Shown here: positions 26,930 through 35,854 of the stretch, piece after piece
Layout: every line of letters starts with the position of its first letter
Position numbering within the stretch: the stretch's first letter is position 1
Source of the DNA: Phaeobacter italicus
GTDB lineage: Bacteria > Pseudomonadota > Alphaproteobacteria > Rhodobacterales > Rhodobacteraceae
Direction of reading: 5' to 3'
Length of the DNA: 64,000 nucleotides
Assembly: GCF_001258055.1 (NCBI RefSeq)
Contig: NZ_CVRM01000032.1
Coordinates: 124,001-188,000, forward strand
The notes under the pieces: model-generated
The model's input: the letters and a program-made list of their open reading frames with translations, nothing else
The model's database searches: none
What the model was told of the DNA's origin: nothing
Position numbers and translations under genes: made by a program

Positions 26930-28796
26930 TCCGAACTACGACGTCATTGTTGTCGGCGGCGGTCACGCTGGAACTGAGGCAGCACACGCCTCCGCCCGAA
27001 TGGGTGCGCGGACTGCACTGGTCACCCTAACCAAGGACGGCATCGGTGTGATGTCCTGCAATCCTGCGATCGGTGGATTGGGTAAAGGGCATCTGGTCCG
27101 GGAAATTGATGCACTCGACGGTGTGATGGGTCGAGTAGCGGATAAAGCCGGCATTCAGTTTCGGCTTTTGAACCGTCGTAAAGGCCCTGCCGTGCAAGGC
27201 CCTCGCGCCCAATCTGATCGAAAGATCTATCGCAGAGAAATGCTTGCCGAGACCGAAGCGCAGGAGAACCTCGACATTGTTGCGGGAGAGGTTGTCGATT
27301 TCCTCATCACCGAGTCTACCATCCATGGTGTTCGCCTGGCCGATGATAGCGAGATATCGGCGAAGTCGGTCATCCTGACTTCAGGGACCTTCCTTCGCGG
27401 GGTCATTCATATCGGCGATGTGTCCAAGCCCGGTGGGCGCATGGGCGACAAGCCTTCGGTCCGTCTCGCGGAGAGATTGGACAGCTTCGAGCTGCCCTTG
27501 GGCAGGCTGAAAACAGGCACGCCACCCAGGCTTGATGGGCGCACAATCGCGTGGGACCAGCTGGACGCGCAACCGGGCGATGATGAACCGACGTTCTTCA
27601 GCTTTATGACCAACCAGCTGTACGCACCCCAGGTCGACTGCGGAATCACGCATACGAATGAAAAAACCCACGAGATCATCCGCCAGAATCTTGAGCGATC
27701 GGCGATGTATGGCGGCCATATTGAAGGGGTAGGTCCGCGCTACTGTCCATCGATCGAGGATAAGGTTGTCCGTTTTGCGGATAAGACAAGCCACCAAATC
27801 TTTCTGGAGCCCGAGGGAGCCGATGACCACACGGTTTATCCGAACGGTATCTCTACCAGTCTTCCCGTTGAAATTCAGGAGGCATATGTCCATTCCATCT
27901 TTGGGCTTGAAAAGGCCGAGATCCTGCAGCCGGGCTATGCGATTGAGTATGATTACGTCGACCCGCGGGCACTGGGGCTCGACCTTGGCTTGAAATCCCA
28001 TACCGGTCTATATCTTGCGGGCCAGATCAATGGGACAACAGGATATGAGGAAGCAGCCGCCCAGGGTTTGGTGGCTGGCTTGAACGCCGCGCGCTTTGCG
28101 AAGGGGGAGGAGGCTCTGACTTTCAGCAGGTCGGAGAGCTATATTGGCGTTATGATCGATGACCTCACGACCAATGGCGTGACCGAACCCTATCGCATGT
28201 TCACCTCGCGCGCCGAGTTCAGGCTATCACTGCGTGCCGACAATGCCGATCAACGGCTGACCGGACTGGGCATCGAGATTGGATGTGTCGGAGAGCAGCG
28301 GAAGGTGGAGTTTTCTGAGAAAATGGAGAAACTCGATGCTGCGCGCGCGGTAATGGATGCTCGGACATTCACACCCAAGGAAGTGAATGCAGCAGGTATT
28401 GCCGTCAACCAAGATGGAAATAAGCGTACTGCGACCGATGTCCTTGCGTTCCCCGATGTGGGATTTGACGGCATTCTCCCGCTGCTGCCTGAGTTGACGA
28501 CCTGTGAAGATCCCATTCGCCGCCAATTGGAACGCGATGCGCTTTATGCCAACTATATCACCCGGCAGAAACGCGAGATTGAGGCGTTGAAGCGCGATGA
28601 GGGGCACCACATTCCGCGCGACTTTTCTTATGATTTTGAGGGGCTTTCCAATGAACTCAAAGGAAAGCTGGAACGCGCTCGACCCGAAACGCTTGCTCAG
28701 GCAGGCCGGGTTGATGGGATGACCCCCGCGGCTTTGGCCTTGATTTTGGCCCGCTTGCGAAAGCGTACATCAGCGGGTCAGGAGAAGACTGCATAA
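26922..28796 (+). CDS. mnmG: tRNA uridine-5-carboxymethylaminomethyl modification enzyme MnmG (GidA)
   Basis: 624 residues from the GTG at 26922 ([14 protein letters not shown]). A GTG at 26913 would add three residues, but it overlaps the AAGGAG at 26908-26913. The GTG at 26922 is spaced 8 bases from that ribosome site and is preferred. It is the FAD partner of MnmE: dinucleotide fold [26 protein letters not shown], and [11 protein letters not shown]. The parS palindrome runs through its translation start. It overlaps rsmG by one base. Confidence 0.96.
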   Translation: MKHPNYDVIVVGGGHAGTEAAHASARMGARTALVTLTKDGIGVMSCNPAIGGLGKGHLVREIDALDGVMGRVADKAGIQFRLLNRRKGPAVQGPRAQSDRKIYRREMLAETEAQENLDIVAGEVVDFLITESTIHGVRLADDSEISAKSVILTSGTFLRGVIHIGDVSKPGGRMGDKPSVRLAERLDSFELPLGRLKTGTPPRLDGRTIAWDQLDAQPGDDEPTFFSFMTNQLYAPQVDCGITHTNEKTHEIIRQNLERSAMYGGHIEGVGPRYCPSIEDKVVRFADKTSHQIFLEPEGADDHTVYPNGISTSLPVEIQEAYVHSIFGLEKAEILQPGYAIEYDYVDPRALGLDLGLKSHTGLYLAGQINGTTGYEEAAAQGLVAGLNAARFAKGEEALTFSRSESYIGVMIDDLTTNGVTEPYRMFTSRAEFRLSLRADNADQRLTGLGIEIGCVGEQRKVEFSEKMEKLDAARAVMDARTFTPKEVNAAGIAVNQDGNKRTATDVLAFPDVGFDGILPLLPELTTCEDPIRRQLERDALYANYITRQKREIEALKRDEGHHIPRDFSYDFEGLSNELKGKLERARPETLAQAGRVDGMTPAALALILARLRKRTSAGQEKTA

Positions 28797-29410
28797 TGGA
28801 CCGAGTTGAAATCGCGGGTGTGGATGTTTCACGTGAAACATACGACCGCCTGAAGCACTACGAATCTCTGGTTCAGAAGTGGTCCCCCAAGATCAACTTG
28901 GTGGCGAAAAGCACGCTTGAGGACGTATGGGAGCGCCACATCGTGGATTCTGTCCAGGTGTGCGATCTGGTTACCTTCCCAGAGACATGGGTGGATATCG
29001 GCAGTGGAGGTGGCTTTCCTGGTGTCGTTGTCGCGATCATTGCTGCGGAAAAGGCGCCGGACTGCCAAGTGACGCTCATTGAAAGCGATCAGCGAAAATG
29101 TGCGTTTCTTCGGACCGCGTTGCGCGAATGCGGGGTTAAGGGCAGGGTGATTTCCGACCGGATTGAGAAGGTTGCGCCGATGGGTGCTGGGGTTCTATCA
29201 GCCCGTGCCCTTGCTGATCTTAGTCTGCTGTTGGAATTTGCAGAAAGACATCTGTCCAAGGATGGTATCGCGCTGTTTTCAAAAGGGGTTCAGTGGAAAA
29301 AAGAAGTGGATAACGCAAGGAGCCAATGGCGTTTCGAGCTGGAATCCACTAATAGTTGGACTGAACCCGATGCGGTTGTTCTGAAGATTGAGGGAGTAGC
29401 GCGTGTCTGA
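28796..29410 (+). CDS. rsmG: 16S rRNA (guanine527-N7)-methyltransferase RsmG (GidB)
   Basis: 204 residues. It methylates G527 of 16S rRNA using SAM. The SAM motif is VDIGSGGGFPGVVVAI. The N-terminal VSRET (residues 10-14) is encoded by a parS palindrome, which fixes these residues in many alphaproteobacterial homologues. Its start overlaps the mnmG stop by one base and its end overlaps parA by 8 bases. Confidence 0.96.
   Translation: MDRVEIAGVDVSRETYDRLKHYESLVQKWSPKINLVAKSTLEDVWERHIVDSVQVCDLVTFPETWVDIGSGGGFPGVVVAIIAAEKAPDCQVTLIESDQRKCAFLRTALRECGVKGRVISDRIEKVAPMGAGVLSARALADLSLLLEFAERHLSKDGIALFSKGVQWKKEVDNARSQWRFELESTNSWTEPDAVVLKIEGVARV
28825..28840. other. parS: parS centromere site inside rsmG
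   Basis: Second perfect TGTTTCACGTGAAACA, 1.9 kb from the first and 1.4 kb upstream of parB. It lies wholly in coding sequence. Confidence 0.95.
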
Positions 29411-30212
29411 TCTGTCTCGGCCAACTGGGCCTCGCATTATCGCAGTTGCCAACCAAAAAGGTGGCGTTGGAAAGACAACAACCGCGATCAATCTTGCAGC
29501 TGGCCTGGTTGAATTGGGATATCGCGTACTTGTCGTTGATCTGGACCCGCAGGGGAATGCCTCTACCGGTTTGGGGATCGAGGCGAACGACCGCGCCAAC
29601 ACAACCTATGATCTGCTGATTGGCGATGTGGCTCTTCAAGATGTCATTCGCGAGACCGAAATTGAAGACCTGTGCATTATTCCGGCAACCGTCGATCTGA
29701 GCTCGGCTGATATTGAACTCTTCAGCAATGAAAAGCGCAGCTTTCTTTTGCACGATGCGCTGCGTCAGCCTGCAATGGACGAATACGACTGGGATTATGT
29801 CCTGATCGATTGCCCGCCTTCTCTGAACCTCCTGACTGTCAATGCGATGGTCGCGTCCCATTCCGTTCTGGTCCCGCTGCAAAGCGAGTTTTTTGCACTG
29901 GAAGGGGTGTCTCAGCTAATGCTGACCATTCGCGAAGTCCGGCAGACAGCCAACCCCAACCTTCGAATTGAGGGGATTGTTCTGACGATGTTTGATCGCC
30001 GGAACAATCTGTCCCAACAGGTTGAGCAGGACGCCCGCAGCCATTTGGGTGAGCTGGTGTTCGAAACAAAGATCCCGCGCAATGTGCGGGTGAGCGAAGC
30101 GCCTTCATACGCTTTGCCTGTGTTGAACTACGACACAAACTCTCTGGGGGCGAATGCATATCGTGCCCTGGCAGAAGAACTGATTGCGAGACATCAGAAA
30201 CTCGCAGCCTAA
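29403..30212 (+). CDS. parA: Chromosome-partitioning ATPase ParA
   Basis: 269 residues from a GTG start inside the rsmG end. ParA drives segregation of the origin along the nucleoid. The deviant Walker A is KGGVGKTT, preceded by IIAVANQ. Later motifs include VVDLDPQGNASTGLG and YVLIDCPPSLNLLTVNAM. There is no N-terminal DNA-binding extension, so it is a chromosomal rather than plasmid type Ia protein. parB follows after 23 bases. Confidence 0.96.
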   Translation: MSDLSRPTGPRIIAVANQKGGVGKTTTAINLAAGLVELGYRVLVVDLDPQGNASTGLGIEANDRANTTYDLLIGDVALQDVIRETEIEDLCIIPATVDLSSADIELFSNEKRSFLLHDALRQPAMDEYDWDYVLIDCPPSLNLLTVNAMVASHSVLVPLQSEFFALEGVSQLMLTIREVRQTANPNLRIEGIVLTMFDRRNNLSQQVEQDARSHLGELVFETKIPRNVRVSEAPSYALPVLNYDTNSLGANAYRALAEELIARHQKLAA

Positions 30213-30235
30213 CAGCAGCATCTGGAGGCGCAGTA

Positions 30236-31129
30236 ATGTCCGATAAGAAAAACAAACCCCGAGGATTGGGAAGAGGCTTGTCAGCTCTAATGGCCGATGT
30301 GAACCCGGAACCTGTCAGCACAGAAAAACAGGCAAACCGAAGCACCGAAGTTCTGGTGCCAATTGAAAAAGTTATCGCGAACCCGGATCAGCCGCGTCGC
30401 CAGTTCTTGCAGGAAGACCTGGACGATCTGACGGCCTCTATTCGGGAAAAGGGGGTGTTGCAGCCTCTGATCGTCCGTCCACGTCCTGGTGGGCAGTATG
30501 AGATCGTTGCAGGTGAACGCCGCTGGCGTGCCGCCCAGGGCGCGCAACTGCACGAAGTCCCCGTTATTATTCGTGACTATTCTGATGTAGAGATGATGGA
30601 AGTTGCCATCATCGAAAACATTCAGCGGTCTGACTTGAACGCTATGGAGGAAGCGCAGAGTTACAAGCAGCTGATGGACAAGTTTGGCCACACCCAAGAA
30701 AAAATGGCAGAAGCCCTTGGGAAGAGCCGTAGTCACATCGCAAACTTGGTTCGCCTTCTGCATCTTCCGGATGATGTTCAGACACTGGTCCAGGAACGTA
30801 AGCTGTCAGCCGGCCACGCACGTGCCCTCATCACTTCTGATAATGCGTCCGATCTTGCGAAAAAGATCGTCAAGGGCGGGCTGTCTGTGCGTGCGACCGA
30901 GGCGCTGGTGAAGAAGGACGCAGCGGGCCTTCAGACAGCGCAGGCGCGGTCTGCCAAAAAGCCGGCGGAAAAGGACGCCGACACCAGGGCGCTGGAGGGT
31001 GACCTCTCTGCTGCTTTGCGGATGAAGGTGTCGATTGACCACCGCGCTGGCGGGGAAAGCGGCACAGTCACGATCAGCTATTCGACTTTGGATGAACTGG
31101 ACGATCTTTGCGGACGTCTTAGCCGTTAG
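30236..31129 (+). CDS. parB: Chromosome-partitioning CTPase ParB
   Basis: 297 residues. It binds parS and slides as a CTP-dependent clamp. The N-terminal ParA-contact motif is [10 protein letters not shown]. The CTP-binding box GERRWRA and the ENIQRSDLN segment (about 125) lead into the helix-turn-helix ([14 protein letters not shown]). A basic linker and the C-terminal dimerisation domain close the protein. Its 3' end overlaps the convergent DUF454 gene by 11 bases. Confidence 0.96.
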   Translation: MSDKKNKPRGLGRGLSALMADVNPEPVSTEKQANRSTEVLVPIEKVIANPDQPRRQFLQEDLDDLTASIREKGVLQPLIVRPRPGGQYEIVAGERRWRAAQGAQLHEVPVIIRDYSDVEMMEVAIIENIQRSDLNAMEEAQSYKQLMDKFGHTQEKMAEALGKSRSHIANLVRLLHLPDDVQTLVQERKLSAGHARALITSDNASDLAKKIVKGGLSVRATEALVKKDAAGLQTAQARSAKKPAEKDADTRALEGDLSAALRMKVSIDHRAGGESGTVTISYSTLDELDDLCGRLSR

Positions 31130-31472
31130 GCCGGGTCCAGATAAAAACCATGACACCCCCAAGAACCACAAGCTGGATAACCAGCACGTGGCTGGGGGCT
31201 CCGAAAAGAACTGAGATCATGAATACGGCGGCGACTGATGCAGTTGCCGCCTTTTTTGCGGCCGGTCGAATGGCGCCGTGTTCGCGCCAATCCAGGATCA
31301 TGGGGCCAAATATAGCGTGGCTGATCAGCCAGTTATGCATCCGCTCGGATGATTTTGCAAAAAAGAAGCTGGCCAGCAGAAGGAAAGGGACAGTTGGCAA
31401 GAGAGGTAGAGCGATACCAAGCAATGCTAGACCAACGCATAGCAGGCCGAGGCTGGCATAAAGGTATCGCAT
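31119..31472 (-). CDS. YbaN/DUF454 family membrane protein
   Basis: 117 residues with about three to four hydrophobic segments. The N-terminal LLCVGLALLGIALPLLPTVP is the DUF454 (YbaN) signature, followed by FFAKSSERMHNWLISH. Function is unknown; some members lie near heme genes, and hemW is the next gene upstream here, 4 bases away. Confidence 0.85.
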   Translation of the reverse strand: MRYLYASLGLLCVGLALLGIALPLLPTVPFLLLASFFFAKSSERMHNWLISHAIFGPMILDWREHGAIRPAAKKAATASVAAVFMISVLFGAPSHVLVIQLVVLGGVMVFIWTRPNG

Positions 31473-31476
31473 GAGG

Positions 31477-32631
31477 CTACTCCACCAACAACTCGCGCAG
31501 GATCGCGTTCAGAACGGCCCGACCATCATCTGTTGCAATCAATCGGTCGTCGCGTGTTTCGACCATCCCGAGGTCCACCAGATGTGCAATTCGGTCTGCA
31601 GGTAGGTCTTTACCCGATATATTGCGGTAACGACCCATATCCAGTCCTTCAACCAGTCGCATCCCCATCATTAGGAATTCGGCGCTGGCATCGTCCTTTG
31701 ACAGCAGGGTGCGCTGTGCCTCGCCACTCCCCGAGATGACAGCCTCCATCCAGGCGCCGGGTTGGAGGTAGGTTTCGGTCGCGTAGCGGTCTCCGCCCAG
31801 GGTCAGACGGCCGTGGGCGCCGGGACCGACCCCGAGGTAATCACCATATCGCCAGTAGATCAGGTTGTGGCGAGATTCCGCGCCGGGACGTGCATGGTTG
31901 GAAACTTCATAAGCAGGGAGGCCATGTGCTTCGCAGATCTCTTGCGTCGCCAGATACATGTCTGCTGCATTGTCGTCGCTTGGCAGATCCCGCAGGGTGC
32001 CGCGTTCGTAGCGATCTCCAAAGGCGGTGCCAGCTTCGATTGTCAGTTGATACAGGGACAGATGATCAATCGCCATCGAAAGGGCATCATTTAGCTCAGC
32101 TTTCCAGGTCTCGATCGTCTGACCCTGGCGGGCGTAAATCAGGTCAAAACTGACCCTATCAAAGCAGTTTCGAGCCACATCAAAGGCTGCGCGCGCCTCT
32201 GAGACACTGTGCATTCGGCCCAGTCGGCGCAGATCTTCATCGTTCAAGGCCTGAACACCCATAGAGATCCGGTTTACGCCGGCATCCCGATAACCCACAA
32301 AGCGACCAGCCTCGACAGAGGTCGGATTTGCTTCAAGTGATATCTCTATGTCATTGGAAAAAGGCCATATTTCCCGTGCAGCGTCGATGACAGTCGCAAC
32401 TGTGTCGGGATGCATGAGGGAAGGGGTGCCACCGCCAAAGAAAATCGTGTTCAGCACCCGGCCAGACAGCTGGGGTGCGGCACGGAGCAGTTCCCGGCGG
32501 TAAGCTTCGGCCCATTTTGTCTGGTCTATCCGGGCTGTGACGTGGCTATTGAAATCGCAATAGGGGCATTTGGCCTGACAAAACGGCCAGTGCACATACA
32601 GCCCAAATCCCCCGTTGCGCCAATCATCCAC
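31477..32631 (-). CDS. hemW: Radical SAM heme chaperone HemW
   Basis: 384 residues from the GTG at 32631, which overlaps the rdgB end by 8 bases. A longer upstream frame would run deep into rdgB and is not credible. The radical SAM cluster is CQAKCPYC (C18, C22, C25), followed by FFGGGTPSLM. The family was long annotated as oxygen-independent coproporphyrinogen oxidase (HemN), but HemW lacks that activity and is thought to deliver heme to respiratory enzymes. Confidence 0.92.
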   Translation of the reverse strand: MDDWRNGGFGLYVHWPFCQAKCPYCDFNSHVTARIDQTKWAEAYRRELLRAAPQLSGRVLNTIFFGGGTPSLMHPDTVATVIDAAREIWPFSNDIEISLEANPTSVEAGRFVGYRDAGVNRISMGVQALNDEDLRRLGRMHSVSEARAAFDVARNCFDRVSFDLIYARQGQTIETWKAELNDALSMAIDHLSLYQLTIEAGTAFGDRYERGTLRDLPSDDNAADMYLATQEICEAHGLPAYEVSNHARPGAESRHNLIYWRYGDYLGVGPGAHGRLTLGGDRYATETYLQPGAWMEAVISGSGEAQRTLLSKDDASAEFLMMGMRLVEGLDMGRYRNISGKDLPADRIAHLVDLGMVETRDDRLIATDDGRAVLNAILRELLVE

Positions 32632-33238
32632 CGAAACAGGCCTCGACGAATTTTGCCACTGCCTGACCACGGTGGCTGATCTTGTTCTTTTCCCAGCGAT
32701 CCATTTCCGCGCAGGTCTGTTCGTGACCGTCGGGCTGGAACATCGGATCGTAGCCAAACCCATCTTTTCCGCGAATGGGCCAAACAAGCTGCCCGGGCAT
32801 CACGCCTTCGAACACTTCGTCATGGCCATCGGGCCACGCAAGGACGAGCGTACAGCGAAATTGTGCGTGGCGCGGGTAGGGCGCGTTCTTGGCTTCAAGC
32901 TCGGTATGGGCGCGGGTCATGGCCATCATGAAATCCCGACCATTGCCCGTTTCTGCCCAGTCAGCAGTATAGACGCCGGGGGCGCCATCCAGGGCATCTA
33001 TGGTGATGCCAGAGTCATCCGACAGGGCCGGCAGTCCGGTTGCCTTTGCCGCTGCGTGGGCCTTGATACGTGCGTTGCCGACAAAGGTATCTTCGGTTTC
33101 TTCTGGCTCGGGCAGGTTCATTTCACCGGCACCAACAACCGTCACTCCAAAGGGTTGGAGGAGATGAGTCATCTCCTCCAGTTTGCCCTTGTTGTGGGTC
33201 GCGACCAGCAGCCGGTCTCCCTCAAACTTGCGGGTCAT
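32624..33238 (-). CDS. rdgB: dITP/XTP pyrophosphatase RdgB
   Basis: 204 residues from the ATG that overlaps the rph stop (ATGA). It hydrolyses dITP, XTP and related aberrant nucleotides to keep them out of DNA. The N-terminal [11 protein letters not shown] and central [19 protein letters not shown] are family hallmarks. Middle gene of rph-rdgB-hemW. Confidence 0.95.
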   Translation of the reverse strand: MTRKFEGDRLLVATHNKGKLEEMTHLLQPFGVTVVGAGEMNLPEPEETEDTFVGNARIKAHAAAKATGLPALSDDSGITIDALDGAPGVYTADWAETGNGRDFMMAMTRAHTELEAKNAPYPRHAQFRCTLVLAWPDGHDEVFEGVMPGQLVWPIRGKDGFGYDPMFQPDGHEQTCAEMDRWEKNKISHRGQAVAKFVEACFGG

Positions 33239-33948
33239 GCGCACGCGGCCTTCTGGATTTCGGCCAGTTCGGCGGTTCCTTTGGTTGCCAGATCCATCAG
33301 TTCGTTCATCTGATCGCGGCTGAAGACAGAGCCTTCTGCAGACATCTGGACTTCGATCAGTTTGCCCGATCCCGTCATGATGAAGTTTCCATCAACCCCC
33401 GCTTCGGAGTCTTCAGGATAGTCGAGATCAAGAACTGGCTGGCCGGCGTAGATTCCGCAAGAGACAGCGGCAACCGGATCAACCAGCGGATCGATCGTCA
33501 CGTCGCCGGCTTTCATCAGTTTGTTCACCGCAAGGCGCAGCGCAACCCAACCACCAGTGATCGACGCACAACGGGTGCCGCCGTCGGCCTGCAGAACATC
33601 ACAGTCGATGCTGATCTGACGTTCACCAAGGGCGACACGGTCAACTCCCGCACGCAGGGCACGGCCGATCAGGCGCTGAATTTCCACGGTGCGCCCACCT
33701 TGTTTGCCCATCGCGGCCTCGCGGCGCATGCGGGTGTTGGTTGCGCGCGGCAGCATGCCATATTCTGCGGTGACCCAGCTAAGGCCGGTGCCCTTGATAA
33801 AGGGGGGGACACGATCTTCGATGGTGGCGGTACACAGAACGTGGGTGTCACCCATCTTGATCAGACAGGATCCCTCGGCGTGTTTGGTGAAGCCTGTTTC
33901 GATGGAAACGGCGCGCATTTGGTTCAGATCTCGTCCAGAGGGTCGCAT
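33235..33948 (-). CDS. rph: Ribonuclease PH
   Basis: 237 residues, full length. It trims tRNA 3' ends phosphorolytically. Family motifs: [12 protein letters not shown] at the N-terminus, [13 protein letters not shown], and [17 protein letters not shown]. It heads the leftward rph-rdgB-hemW run and is divergent from hrcA, an arrangement conserved in alphaproteobacteria. Confidence 0.96.
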   Translation of the reverse strand: MRPSGRDLNQMRAVSIETGFTKHAEGSCLIKMGDTHVLCTATIEDRVPPFIKGTGLSWVTAEYGMLPRATNTRMRREAAMGKQGGRTVEIQRLIGRALRAGVDRVALGERQISIDCDVLQADGGTRCASITGGWVALRLAVNKLMKAGDVTIDPLVDPVAAVSCGIYAGQPVLDLDYPEDSEAGVDGNFIMTGSGKLIEVQMSAEGSVFSRDQMNELMDLATKGTAELAEIQKAACA

Positions 33949-34066
33949 TGGTCATCCTTTGTTTGCTTACCCATCGGGATAGCGTCCGCAGGGATGGCGA
34001 TGCAAGCAAGATTGACCTTTTGGTCCTGCGCTCTTTAATGACGGGGAACGGGGCGGGACGTGATCC

Positions 34067-34098
34067 CTTGCAGAACCTGACGGATGACCACAAATATA
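34067..34098 (+). promoter_or_regulatory. Candidate promoter of hrcA-grpE
   Basis: CTTGCA (34067-34072), then after 15 bases CCACAAAT leading into ATATAGGCC, similar to the hslV promoter. The hrcA ATG at 34104 lies so close that the mRNA would be leaderless or nearly so. No CIRCE element was found. Confidence 0.35.
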
Positions 34099-34103
34099 GG
34101 CCG

Positions 34104-35168
34104 ATGAGCAACACGACCGATATCCTCAAGGACCTGAATGACCGCTCGCGGGATGTGTTTCGCGCGGTTGTTGAGTCCTATCTGGAAAATGGCGACCCGG
34201 TTGGCAGCCGTACGCTGACACGTTCCCTGAACGAGAAGGTGAGCGCAGCAACCGTGCGCAATGTGATGCAGGATCTGGAGTATCTTGGCCTGTTGAACAG
34301 TCCCCATACCAGCGCCGGCCGCGTGCCAACGCAGATGGGGCTGCGGATGTTCGTGGACGGCTTGCTTGAGGTCGGCGATCTGAACGTGCAGGACCGCCAG
34401 AAAATAGACGAGACGATGGGCGGAAATACGTCTGGTGTCGGCAGCATGTTGGATCGCGTCGGCGCTGCCTTGTCGGGCGTGACACAGGGCGCCTCCCTCG
34501 TTCTGACCCCGAAGCACGAGGCTGAGATCCGGCATATCGAGTTCGTCACCCTGGGCCACGATCGGGCGCTGGTCGTCCTGGTGTTTTCCGACGGCCACGT
34601 GGAAAACCGGCTGTTCAAGCCGCCACCAGGTCAGACGCCCAGCTCTATGCGTGAGGCAGCGAACTTTCTGAATGCGCTGATCGAGGGTCGCACCCTCAGC
34701 GATGTGCGCGGCGTCATTCAGGAAGAAATCAAGGCGCGCCAGCAGCAGATCGACGGCCTTGCCCGTGAAATGATCGAGAGTGGTCTTGCCGCTTGGGAGG
34801 ATGAGGGAACAGATGCTGCGCGTCTGATCGTGCGGGGACGGGCGAATCTGCTTGCCGAAGCAGGCGCCGCAGAAGAGTTGGACCGCATCCGGAACCTGTT
34901 TGATGATCTGGAACGCAAGCGGGATATCGAAGAGTTTCTTCAGCTGACCGAAGATGGCGAAGGTGTGCGCATTTTTATCGGCTCAGAGAACAAACTTTTT
35001 TCACTTTCGGGTTCCTCTTTGGTGGTCTCTCCCTATATGAACGCGGATCGAAAGATCATTGGTGCGGTGGGCGTGATTGGCCCGACCCGCCTGAATTACG
35101 GCCGGATCGTGCCGATTGTGGACTATACGGCGCAACTGGTCGGGAAGCTGCTTTCCGACCGGAGTTAG
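34104..35168 (+). CDS. hrcA: Heat-inducible transcription repressor HrcA
   Basis: 354 residues from the ATG at 34104. The open frame extends upstream, but the family N-terminus (DILKDLNDRSRDVF) fits this start. It has a winged helix with VGSRTLTR and SAATVRNVMQDLEYLGLL, followed by SPHTSAGRVPT. HrcA represses chaperonin genes by binding CIRCE inverted repeats. No CIRCE is present here, so its targets (such as groESL) must be elsewhere. grpE follows 9 bases later. Confidence 0.94.
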   Translation: MSNTTDILKDLNDRSRDVFRAVVESYLENGDPVGSRTLTRSLNEKVSAATVRNVMQDLEYLGLLNSPHTSAGRVPTQMGLRMFVDGLLEVGDLNVQDRQKIDETMGGNTSGVGSMLDRVGAALSGVTQGASLVLTPKHEAEIRHIEFVTLGHDRALVVLVFSDGHVENRLFKPPPGQTPSSMREAANFLNALIEGRTLSDVRGVIQEEIKARQQQIDGLAREMIESGLAAWEDEGTDAARLIVRGRANLLAEAGAAEELDRIRNLFDDLERKRDIEEFLQLTEDGEGVRIFIGSENKLFSLSGSSLVVSPYMNADRKIIGAVGVIGPTRLNYGRIVPIVDYTAQLVGKLLSDRS

Positions 35169-35177
35169 AGGTGAAAT

Positions 35178-35741
35178 ATGGCAGAGCCCAAGAACGACGA
35201 TTTTTTGGACGACATCACAGAAGCCGAAGCAGAAGAGCTCTCTGCGCAGACTGAAGAATTCGACGATGTCGCGCTGGAGCTGGACAGCCTGCGTGCCGAG
35301 CGCGATGAGCTGAAAGACCGTTTCATGCGCGCGCTTGCCGATGCGGAAAATGCCCGCAAGCGTGGCGACAAGGCCCGCCGTGAAGCAGAGCAATACGGTG
35401 GCTCCAAATTGGCACGCGACATGCTGCCGGTCTATGACAACATGAAACGCGCGGTAGAGGCCGCCACCGATGAACAGCGCGAAGTTTCTGCCGCGCTGAT
35501 CGAAGGTGTCGAGCTGACCATGCGCGCCCTGCTGGGTGTGTTCGAAAAGCACGGCATGCAGGTGATCGCACCGGAAGTTGGTGACAAATTCGACCCTCAG
35601 GTTCACGAGGCCATGTTCGAAGCCCCGGTGCCAGGCACAAAAGCCGGCGACATCATTCAGGTTTCGGCCGAAGGGTTCATGCTCCACGACCGTTTGCTGC
35701 GCCCGGCGCAGGTTGGCGTGTCCTCGACCCCGGCAAGCTGA
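35178..35741 (+). CDS. grpE: Nucleotide exchange factor GrpE
   Basis: 187 residues. It releases ADP from DnaK. A long charged N-terminal coiled coil (about 15-75) leads to the GrpE core RFMRALADAENARKRGDKAR and the C-terminal beta domain with FDPQVHEAMFEAPVPG. Co-transcribed with hrcA and ended by a terminator at 35806. Confidence 0.95.
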   Translation: MAEPKNDDFLDDITEAEAEELSAQTEEFDDVALELDSLRAERDELKDRFMRALADAENARKRGDKARREAEQYGGSKLARDMLPVYDNMKRAVEAATDEQREVSAALIEGVELTMRALLGVFEKHGMQVIAPEVGDKFDPQVHEAMFEAPVPGTKAGDIIQVSAEGFMLHDRLLRPAQVGVSSTPAS

Positions 35742-35753
35742 TCGATGTAGCAG

Positions 35754-35803
35754 ATGGGCCTGATGGCCCATGCCTGCGGCGCGAGTATTTATGGAAAGAT
35801 GAC
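35754..35803 (+). repeat. Interspersed element, copy A
   Basis: Hairpin ATGGGCC/GGCCCAT (35754-35771), then GCCTGCGGCG (35772-35781), then GAGTATTTATGGAAAGATGA and C (35783-35803). It shares block order and sequence with copy B at 44.3 kb. It sits between the grpE stop and its terminator. Confidence 0.6.
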
Positions 35804-35805
35804 AG

Positions 35806-35839
35806 GCGGCCTCCCGAAATCATTGGGGGGCCGCTTTTT
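35806..35839 (+). terminator. Terminator of hrcA-grpE
   Basis: Stem GCGGCCTCCC / GGGGGGCCGC (one G-U pair) with a 9-base loop, followed by TTTTT. Confidence 0.75.
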
Positions 35840-35854
35840 CGTGTCAAACGTGGA

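Noticed and set aside
33949-34103. CIRCE operator upstream of hrcA
   Set aside because: Searched for TTAGCACTC / GAGTGCTAA; neither half is present.
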